Assembly (NCBI GenBank): GCA_030537915.1
Contig: JAUNUZ010000010.1
Span: forward strand, 2,458 to 14,218
Direction: 5' to 3'
DNA: 11,761 nucleotides
Source: Micrococcales bacterium
GTDB lineage: Bacteria > Actinomycetota > Actinomycetes > Actinomycetales > Dermatophilaceae
Both the position numbers and the translations under genes were made by a program. The notes beneath the pieces are model-generated. The model was not told where the DNA came from and ran no database searches. It was given only the letters and a program-made list of their open reading frames with translations. Shown in pieces: positions 6,431 through 11,761 of this stretch (positions within the stretch are counted from its first letter, which is position 1; each line of letters begins with the position of its first letter).

Positions 6431-7006
6431 GTGCTTCTGTCAGATCGCGATATCCGCGCGCAGGTCGATGCGGGGCGAGTGAGCGTCGACCCCTTCGATG
6501 CGGCGATGATCCAGCCGTCGAGCATCGACGTGCGCCTGGACCGCTACTTCCGGCTGTTCGACAACCACAAGTACGCCTACATCGACCCCTCGCAGGAGCA
6601 ACCGGAGCTGACCCGCCTCGTTGAGGTCGAGTCCGGGGAGTCCTTCATCCTGCACCCCGGGGAGTTCGTCCTGGGCTCGACCTACGAGACCTTCACGCTG
6701 CCGGACGACGTCGCGGCTCGCGTCGAGGGCAAGTCCTCGCTCGGTCGTCTCGGGCTACTCACGCACGCGACGGCCGGATTCGTCGATCCCGGCTTCTGCG
6801 GGCACGTAACGCTCGAGCTGAGCAATGTCGCGACGCTGCCTATCAAGCTGTGGCCGGGCATGAAGATCGGCCAGCTGTGCTTCTTCCAGCTCTCCAGCGC
6901 CGCGCAGCATCCCTACGGCAGCTCTGCGCGTGGATCCCACTACCAGGGGCAGCGCGGGCCGACCGCGAGCCGCTCGCACGCGGGTTTCCAGCGCATCGAC
7001 GTTTGA
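6431..7006 (+). CDS. dcd: dCTP deaminase, probably bifunctional dCTP deaminase/dUTPase
   Basis: The enzyme converts dCTP to dUTP (and, in bifunctional forms, on to dUMP) for thymidylate synthesis in the cytosol. The 191-residue protein matches actinobacterial Dcd in length (about 190). It begins [15 protein letters not shown], then [11 protein letters not shown]. The active-site blocks follow: KSSLGRLG (Lys101-Gly108), [14 protein letters not shown] (His112 onward, with Ala115) and LELSN with the catalytic Glu129. [12 protein letters not shown] and [11 protein letters not shown] complete the nucleotide-binding C-terminus. TAGFVDPGF and VTLELSN are the forms seen in the bifunctional enzymes of Mycobacterium and Methanocaldococcus rather than the E. 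coli type; bifunctionality is therefore inferred from family. The GTG at 6431 lies seven bases after a -10 element with no ribosome-binding site, implying a leaderless mRNA. It is a single-gene unit, divergent from dacB and followed by the TetR-ABC operon promoter. Confidence 0.96.
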   Translation: MLLSDRDIRAQVDAGRVSVDPFDAAMIQPSSIDVRLDRYFRLFDNHKYAYIDPSQEQPELTRLVEVESGESFILHPGEFVLGSTYETFTLPDDVAARVEGKSSLGRLGLLTHATAGFVDPGFCGHVTLELSNVATLPIKLWPGMKIGQLCFFQLSSAAQHPYGSSARGSHYQGQRGPTASRSHAGFQRIDV

Positions 7007-7018
7007 GATCCCGCCTCC

Positions 7019-7024
7019 TAGACT
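7019..7024 (+). promoter_or_regulatory. TAGACT -10-like hexamer downstream of dcd
   Basis: TAGACT fits the TANNNT pattern and ends six bases before the palindrome at 7031. If used, the transcript would begin near 7031 with the two hairpins listed next and read into the tetR gene. No -35 is evident; it may be chance. Confidence 0.25.
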
Positions 7025-7030
7025 GCGGAA

Positions 7031-7056
7031 GGCTCGCGCGAGCCGATGCGCGCATC
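7031..7056. repeat. Two abutting perfect palindromes between dcd and tetR
   Basis: GGCTCGCGCGAGCC (7031-7044) and GATGCGCGCATC (7045-7056) are each fully self-complementary and touch end to end. In RNA the first can form a 5-bp stem with a GCGC loop. There is no T-run, so a dcd terminator is possible but not typical. They could also be protein-binding sites upstream of tetR. Confidence 0.4.
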
Positions 7057-7070
7057 CGGTGCACGAGGGG

Positions 7071-7100
7071 TTGTGAGTGAGCGCTCACTCCGCGTATTGT
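7071..7100 (+). promoter_or_regulatory. Promoter of the tetR-ABC operon (leaderless)
   Basis: TTGTGA (7071-7076) and TATTGT (7095-7100) match four of six bases each to the -35 and -10 consensus, with an 18-base spacer. The -10 ends seven bases before the GTG at 7108, the same spacing as in dcd, so the mRNA is predicted to start at the codon. The spacer is almost filled by the operator at 7075-7090. Confidence 0.55.
7075..7090. promoter_or_regulatory. TetR-type operator, 16-bp perfect palindrome
   Basis: GAGTGAGCGCTCACTC is a perfect dyad (GAGTGAGC/GCTCACTC) and belongs to the GAGTG-N-CACTC class of sites seen with TetR-family repressors. It overlaps the -35 end and fills the spacer of the promoter whose first gene is a TetR regulator. 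This is the classic arrangement for autorepression and control of the downstream pump. Binding is inferred, not shown. Confidence 0.75.
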
Positions 7101-7107
7101 GATCGCC

Positions 7108-7818
7108 GTGACTCCTCTTGTGGCGCCGTCCCGGGCGCCTAGACGCCGCGCTAGCCCGCGCACCCCCGACAGCAGGCGAGCGGCCCTCGTGAGCACGACG
7201 ATCGATCTGCTACGCGAGCGCCAGGAGCTTCCGAGCACCAGGGACATCGCGCGGGCCGCCGGCATCGCGGAGGGCACCCTGTTCCGCGCGTTCGACACCA
7301 AGGACGCCCTCGTCGAGGCGGTCGTGGGCGCCATCGTCTGCCCCGCCCCGCTGACGAGCCGGCTCGCCGACATCGATCCCCGGCTGCCCCTGCGCGAGCG
7401 AACGCTGCTCGTCACGAGGGCGCTCATGGAGCGCTTCACCGACATCCTCGTGCTCCTTGCACCGCTGGGGATCCTCGGGCCGCCGCAACACCACGAGCAC
7501 CCGGGCTGCCCCGAGCCTGGCGCATCGGTGGGCCCGGGTTCGCAGGACTCCTCGCCACGTCTCGGCGCGATCTTCGCCGCCGACGCCGAACGGCTGCGGC
7601 TCGCGCCGGATGAGTTCGCCCACGTGCTGCGGATGCTCGCGTTCGGCGGATGTCATCGCCACGTCACCAGGGACCGGCCCCTGACCCCCGAGCAGGTCAC
7701 CGACCTCCTCCTCGACGGTGCCCTGTGCCGACCCGAGCCGCCCGGCCTCACCCCGGCAGCCGCCCTGGGCGCCGCCATCACTGCCGCAACGAGAGAATCG
7801 AAGGACGCGACGTGCTGA
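7108..7818 (+). CDS. TetR/AcrR-family transcriptional regulator
   Basis: Proteins of this family are dimeric repressors released from DNA by a small ligand. The 236-residue product has an Arg/Pro-rich N-terminal arm (1-25). The helix-turn-helix follows: TTIDLLRERQE (30-40), STRDIARAAGIAEGTLFRAF (43-62) and TKDALVEAVV, the typical third helix and its extension. The remaining helical part (about 75-236) is the ligand-binding/dimer domain and shows no specific resemblance, so the ligand cannot be named. The GTG at 7108 is preferred: it lies seven bases after the -10 hexamer and gives a normal-length arm. A GTG at 7099 overlaps the -10 itself. The TGA overlaps the start of the first ABC gene by seven bases. 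With the palindrome in its own promoter, it very probably represses itself and both ABC genes. Confidence 0.92.
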   Translation: MTPLVAPSRAPRRRASPRTPDSRRAALVSTTIDLLRERQELPSTRDIARAAGIAEGTLFRAFDTKDALVEAVVGAIVCPAPLTSRLADIDPRLPLRERTLLVTRALMERFTDILVLLAPLGILGPPQHHEHPGCPEPGASVGPGSQDSSPRLGAIFAADAERLRLAPDEFAHVLRMLAFGGCHRHVTRDRPLTPEQVTDLLLDGALCRPEPPGLTPAAALGAAITAATRESKDATC

Positions 7819-9542
7819 ACCGTCTGCTGCGCACCTACCTGCGCCCCTACCGCCGCACGCTTCTCGCCATCGTCGCGCTCCAACTCGTCGCCAACATCGC
7901 CGGCCTCTCCCTGCCCAGCCTCAACGCCGACATCATCGACAACGGCGTCGCCAAGGGTGACACGGCGCACATCTGGTCGGTCTCGGTGTGGATGCTCGGC
8001 TTCAGCCTCTTGCAGGTCGTGACCCAGATCGCCGCAGTGCGAGCCAGCGCGCGGGCCGCGATGGGGATGGGGGCCGATGTCCGCGAGGCGTTGTTCAAGC
8101 GCGTCATGAGCTTCAGCTCTCGGGAGCTGGCGCACTTCGGGGCACCCTCGCTCATCACCCGCAACACCAACGACGTCCAGCAGATCCAGATGCTCGTCGT
8201 CATGGGTTGCATCATGCTCGTCGGCGCCCCGATCACCATGGTCGGCGGCGTCATCATGGCGCTCCGTGAGGACGTCGGGCTGTCCTGGCTCGTGGCGGTT
8301 GCGGTCCCGGTGCTCGTCGTCGCAATCCTGCTCGTCGTGCGCCAGATGGTGCCGCTCTTTCGGCAGATGCAGGTCCGCCTCGACACGGTGAACCGCGTGC
8401 TGCGCGAGCAGATCACCGGCATCCGCGTGGTGCGGGCCTTCGTTCGCGAGGACCACGAGCAGGAGCGGTTCAGTCGCGCCAACGGTGACCTGACCGGCAC
8501 GACCCTGGCTGTGGGCAACCTCATGGTGCTCATGTTCCCCATCGTCATGCTCGTCATGAACGTCTCGACGGTAGCCGTGCTGTGGTTCGGCGCCCACCGT
8601 GTCGCGGACGGAAACATGCAGGTCGGGGCGCTCTTCGCCTACATCAGCTACCTCATCCAGATCCTCATGTCGGTGATGATGGCGACGATGGTCGCCACGA
8701 TGATCCCGCGCGCGGCGGTCTCGGCGGATCGTGTCGTGCAGGTCCTGGACACCGAATCGACCGTCGTCGCACCCCTGGCCCCGCGCGAGTTGCACGCCCA
8801 AGGCGGTCTGCTCGAGCTCGACCGGGTGTCTTTCACCTACCCCGGTGCCGACGCGGCCGTCGTCTCACATGTCTCCTTCACAGCCCGGCCCGGCACGACG
8901 ACGGCCATCATCGGCAGCACGGGCTCGGGCAAGACGACGCTCATGAACCTGATGCCGCGGCTCTTCGACGCCACCGGCGGGCACGTCCGGCTCAACGGCG
9001 TCGACGTTCGGGAGATCGAGCCGCAGCAGCTCTGGCGCCGCGTTGGTCTCGTGCCCCAGCGGCCCTACCTCTTCAGCGGCACCGTGGCGAGCAATCTGCG
9101 CTACGGCAACCCGGACGCCACGGACGAGGACCTGTGGCAGGCCCTGCGGATCGCGCAGGCCGCCGACTTCGTCGGTCAGTTCGACGACGGCTTGGAATCC
9201 CCGATCGCACAGGGTGGGACGAACGTCTCCGGTGGTCAGCGGCAGCGGCTGTGCATCGCGCGGGCCCTGGTCGCCAAGCCTGAGCTCTACCTGTTCGACG
9301 ACTCGTTCTCTGCGCTCGACCTGGCCACCGACGCGCGACTGCGCGCGGCGCTGCGGCCGGTCACGCGCGACACGACGGTCATCATCGTGGCCCAGCGGGT
9401 CTCCTCGATCGTCGACGCCGACCAGATCGTGGTGCTTGAGGCCGGCCGCGTCGTCGGGCTGGGGACCCACGACGAGCTGCTCGAAGACTGCCCCACCTAC
9501 CAAGAGATCGTGGAGTCCCAGATGGCGGTGAATGCGGCATGA
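7812..9542 (+). CDS. ABC exporter half-transporter (permease-ATPase), degenerate-site subunit
   Basis: The 576-residue protein fuses a six-helix type-1 exporter membrane domain (about 1-320; helices near 15-37, 53-75, 130-155, 158-178 and two near 235-320) to an ATPase domain (about 335-570). Walker A is GSTGSGKTT (368-376, Lys374), the Q loop lies in LVPQRPYLF, and the signature VSGGQ has Ser473-Gln476. The Walker B region reads YLFDDSF, with Asp497 in place of the catalytic glutamate. The switch-loop histidine is replaced by Gln528 (VAQRVS). These two changes are those known in TM287-type subunits of heterodimeric exporters. The GTG start at 7812 overlaps tetR and is preceded by AAGGA (7801-7805). 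The stop overlaps the partner gene by ATGA. By order and features it resembles mycobacterial Rv1273c (about 580 residues). Drugs or lipids are possible substrates; neither is shown by the sequence. Confidence 0.95.
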   Translation: MLNRLLRTYLRPYRRTLLAIVALQLVANIAGLSLPSLNADIIDNGVAKGDTAHIWSVSVWMLGFSLLQVVTQIAAVRASARAAMGMGADVREALFKRVMSFSSRELAHFGAPSLITRNTNDVQQIQMLVVMGCIMLVGAPITMVGGVIMALREDVGLSWLVAVAVPVLVVAILLVVRQMVPLFRQMQVRLDTVNRVLREQITGIRVVRAFVREDHEQERFSRANGDLTGTTLAVGNLMVLMFPIVMLVMNVSTVAVLWFGAHRVADGNMQVGALFAYISYLIQILMSVMMATMVATMIPRAAVSADRVVQVLDTESTVVAPLAPRELHAQGGLLELDRVSFTYPGADAAVVSHVSFTARPGTTTAIIGSTGSGKTTLMNLMPRLFDATGGHVRLNGVDVREIEPQQLWRRVGLVPQRPYLFSGTVASNLRYGNPDATDEDLWQALRIAQAADFVGQFDDGLESPIAQGGTNVSGGQRQRLCIARALVAKPELYLFDDSFSALDLATDARLRAALRPVTRDTTVIIVAQRVSSIVDADQIVVLEAGRVVGLGTHDELLEDCPTYQEIVESQMAVNAA

Positions 9543-11665
9543 GTACCTCGACACGCAGCGACGCGAAGGCGGCTGAGGCAACTCGCCCCGCAGGCGCGAT
9601 GGGTCGGCCGGGTGGCCCCGGTGGCAGGCCCGGTCGCGGACCGGGTCATGGCCCAGGTATGGCGGTCCCGGTCGAGAAGTCGCTGAACTTCCGCGGCTCG
9701 GCCAAGCGCCTCGTCGGTCGGCTCGCGCCTTTCCGGATGACGGTCGCGTTGGGCTTTGTCCTGACGGTCTGCTCGGTCATCCTGTCGACGCTCGGCCCCA
9801 AGGTGCTCGGCCAGGCGACAGACCTCATCTTCGCGGGGTTCATCGGTGGGCATTTGCCGCCCGGCGCAGACAAGGCGCAGGTCGTCAACCAGTTGCGCGC
9901 CACGGGGCAGACGACCTTTGCCGACATGCTGGCCTCGATGGACGTCGTGCCCGGCCGCGGGGTCGACTTCGATGCGGTCTCACGGGTGCTCCTGGTGGCC
10001 CTCGGGCTGTATGTCGTGTCCTCAGTGCTCATGTGGGTGTCGGGACGGCTCTTCAACTATGTCGCCGTCGACGCAATGCGCCGGCTGCGCGGCGACGTCG
10101 AGGACAAGCTGCACCGCCTGCCCCTGAGCTACTTCGACACCCGGCCGCGGGGGGAGCTGCTCAGCCGGGTCACCAACGACATCGACAACCTCGGCCAGAC
10201 GCTGCAGCAGACCTTCATGCAGATGCTCAACGCCGTCGTCACGGTCGTCGCGATCCTCGTGCTCATGCTCGTCATCTCGCCGTTGCTCACGCTCATCGCG
10301 CTCGTATCGATCCCGCTGTCCATCGGCGTGACGGTCCTGGTCGCCAAGCGCAGTCAGAAGCTCTTCATCCGGCAATGGGAGCGCACGGGTGCGCTCAACG
10401 GGCAGATCGAAGAGGCCTTCACCGGGCACGAGCTCGTCACAGTGTTCGGCCGACGCGAGGAGGTGCTCGAGCGCGTCGAGGTCACCAACCGCGAGCTACG
10501 AGATGCGTCCTTCGGGGCCCAGGCGGTGAGCGGCATGATCATGCCGATCATGATGTTCGTCGGCAACCTGTCCTACGTCCTCGTCGCCGTCGTCGGCGGT
10601 CTGCGGGTCACCGCGGGCGCCCTCTCGCTCGGCGACGTCCAGGCGTTCATCCAGTACTCCCGGCAGTTCACCCAGCCACTGACTCAGGTCGCCTCGATGG
10701 CGAACCTGTTGCAGTCCGGCGTGGCCTCGGCCGAGCGAGTCTTCGAGCTCCTCGACGCACCGGAGCAGGTGCGCGAAGCGTCCGGCCCTGCGATCGAGGG
10801 TGCATGCGGGCGCATTGAATTCGAGCACGTGAGCTTCGCCTACGACCCGAGCAAGCCGCTCATCGAGGACCTTTCGCTCGTCGCGGAGCCCGGGCAGACG
10901 GTCGCCATCGTGGGTCCGACCGGTGCGGGCAAGACGACCCTGGTCAACCTCATCATGCGGTTCTACGAGCTCGATGCCGGGCGCATCACACTCGACGGCA
11001 TCGACATCACGGACCTGTCTCGGCGCGAGTTGCGCGACGAGATCGGGATGGTCCTGCAGGACGCGTGGCTCTTCAAGGGCACAATCCGGGACAACATCGC
11101 CTACGGTCGCCCCGACGCCACGCAAGAGGACATCCACGCGGCGGCCGAAGCGACCTACGTCGACCGCTTCGTGCAGCACCTGCCGGAGGGCTACGACACG
11201 GTGCTCGACGACGAAGGCGGCAACGTCTCGGCGGGGGAGAAGCAGCTCATCACGATCGCGCGCGCGTTCCTCTCCCGACCGAGCCTGCTCATCCTCGACG
11301 AGGCGACGAGCTCGGTCGATACCCGTACCGAGCTGCTGCTCCAGCAGGCGATGGCCGCGCTGCGCACGGACCGCACGAGCTTCGTCATCGCGCACCGACT
11401 CTCGACGATCAGGGATGCTGATCTCATCCTCGTCATGGAGGACGGCCAGATCGTCGAGCAGGGCACCCACGACGAGCTCTTGGCGACGGCCGGCGCCTAC
11501 GCGCGCCTCTACAACTCCCAGTTCCGCGGTGCCATGACCGACGAGGACGAACCAGCCGTCGGGCATCCCACGAATACCGGCTCGGACGCGAGTCAGCTCA
11601 CCCCCGACCCGCTCCGCAGCGACCCGACTGCGGCCGCAGCCGTGATCGGTGCCGACTCTGTCTAG
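9539..11665 (+). CDS. ABC exporter half-transporter (permease-ATPase), catalytic-site subunit
   Basis: This 708-residue partner has an unusual Gly/Pro/Arg-rich cytoplasmic N-terminus (about 17-41), a six-helix membrane domain (about 60-385) and an ATPase domain (about 410-660). A hydrophilic tail follows (667-708). A long first extracellular loop (about 95-146, with GADKAQVVNQLRATG and MDVVPGRGVDF) is typical of this LmrD/TM288-like branch. Walker A is GPTGAGKTT (459-467, Lys465), the Q loop lies in VLQDAWLF, Walker B LLILDEATS has the catalytic Glu588, and the switch histidine is His619 (IAHRLS). Its signature is VSAGEK (Ser564-Lys568) instead of LSGGQ. It therefore supplies the intact Walker B while its own signature is abnormal, the reverse of the upstream subunit. 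The start overlaps the upstream stop (ATGA), so equal synthesis is likely. It resembles Rv1272c in order and type, but is longer because of both tails. Confidence 0.95.
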   Translation: MSTSTRSDAKAAEATRPAGAMGRPGGPGGRPGRGPGHGPGMAVPVEKSLNFRGSAKRLVGRLAPFRMTVALGFVLTVCSVILSTLGPKVLGQATDLIFAGFIGGHLPPGADKAQVVNQLRATGQTTFADMLASMDVVPGRGVDFDAVSRVLLVALGLYVVSSVLMWVSGRLFNYVAVDAMRRLRGDVEDKLHRLPLSYFDTRPRGELLSRVTNDIDNLGQTLQQTFMQMLNAVVTVVAILVLMLVISPLLTLIALVSIPLSIGVTVLVAKRSQKLFIRQWERTGALNGQIEEAFTGHELVTVFGRREEVLERVEVTNRELRDASFGAQAVSGMIMPIMMFVGNLSYVLVAVVGGLRVTAGALSLGDVQAFIQYSRQFTQPLTQVASMANLLQSGVASAERVFELLDAPEQVREASGPAIEGACGRIEFEHVSFAYDPSKPLIEDLSLVAEPGQTVAIVGPTGAGKTTLVNLIMRFYELDAGRITLDGIDITDLSRRELRDEIGMVLQDAWLFKGTIRDNIAYGRPDATQEDIHAAAEATYVDRFVQHLPEGYDTVLDDEGGNVSAGEKQLITIARAFLSRPSLLILDEATSSVDTRTELLLQQAMAALRTDRTSFVIAHRLSTIRDADLILVMEDGQIVEQGTHDELLATAGAYARLYNSQFRGAMTDEDEPAVGHPTNTGSDASQLTPDPLRSDPTAAAAVIGADSV

Positions 11666-11689
11666 CGGCTAGCGGCTAGCGGCTGGCGG
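11662..11689. repeat. Four tandem 7-bp repeats spanning the ABC gene stop codon
   Basis: CTAGCGG occurs three times in a row (11662-11682), followed by CTGGCGG (11683-11689). The TAG in the first copy is the stop codon of the second ABC gene. Each further exact copy contains another TAG. Short unit repeats like this can change copy number by slippage; because the stop is in the first copy, expansion would not alter the protein. Confidence 0.75.
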
Positions 11690-11761
11690 CGTTCGGGTGG
11701 CGTGGCCCAGGCAGCCTCTGGGCTGACCAGGATGAGGGCCTAGGCCCGTGAGATGGCGGCG
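11690..11761. other. Right-edge noncoding sequence
   Basis: The last 72 bases hold no recognisable gene start, RNA or clear terminator. The next gene lies outside the window. Confidence 0.4.

Noticed and set aside
6109..6525. Upstream extension of dacB to 578 codons
   Set aside because: It would bury the signal peptide and run across the dcd start; the added residues show no domain.
7650..7811. Upstream extension of the first ABC gene to 630 codons
   Set aside because: It overlaps 160 bases of tetR and adds a Pro/Arg/His-rich segment; the GTG at 7812 has a ribosome-binding site and gives the usual exporter N-terminus.
7653..8801. Long minus-strand open frame (382 codons) opposite the tetR end and first ABC gene
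   Set aside because: The His/Asp/Arg-rich translation has no domain and mirrors the codon phase of the real exporter gene.
1..11761. Mobile element, CRISPR array, toxin-antitoxin or defence system
   Set aside because: No transposase, integrase, repeat-spacer pattern, nuclease or toxin-like small gene pair was recognised in any frame.

Overview
The window is GC-rich, densely coded DNA with GTG starts, strong third-position G/C bias and leaderless transcripts. The genes are actinobacterial: a FadE5-type acyl-CoA dehydrogenase, a bifunctional-type dCTP deaminase/dUTPase and a MoeZ/ThiF-type E1-like enzyme. A Micrococcales-type actinomycete is my best guess. I see no phage genes, IS elements, CRISPR array or plasmid functions, so this looks like ordinary chromosome.

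Left end (1-770, minus strand). This is a decayed thiazole-synthesis operon, read from high to low coordinates. A ThiS C-terminus with no start codon (428-517) is followed one base later by a 55-codon ORF (259-426). That ORF joins the N-terminus of ThiG to its C-terminus with the whole catalytic barrel missing. Its stop overlaps the ATG of an apparently healthy thiF/moeZ gene, which runs off the left edge. This is the most unusual thing in the window.

Middle. A fadE5-like gene (771-2663, minus) diverges from a CYTH-CHAD protein (2879-4528, plus). The fadE5 promoter is well formed and has a small palindrome over its predicted transcription start. A tRNA-Gly(CCC) gene (4561-4631, minus) and a DacB/PBP4-type D,D-carboxypeptidase (4789-6108, minus) follow. 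The next gene is dcd (6431-7006, plus), divergent from dacB and apparently leaderless.

Right end (7007-11761). This is a compact, self-regulated exporter operon. A TetR-family regulator (7108-7818) has a perfect 16-bp palindrome between its promoter elements. It overlaps the first ABC half-transporter (7812-9542), which overlaps the second (9539-11665) by ATGA. The two half-transporters have complementary ATPase-site defects, as expected of a heterodimeric TM287/288-like or Rv1273c/Rv1272c-like exporter with one degenerate and one working ATP site. Regulator and pump probably form one transcription unit induced by the pump's substrate, which the sequence does not identify.

I found no convincing new multi-gene system. 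The points worth following are the thiG micro-remnant, the operator/leaderless arrangement of the TetR-ABC operon, and several short palindromes in the intergenic regions.
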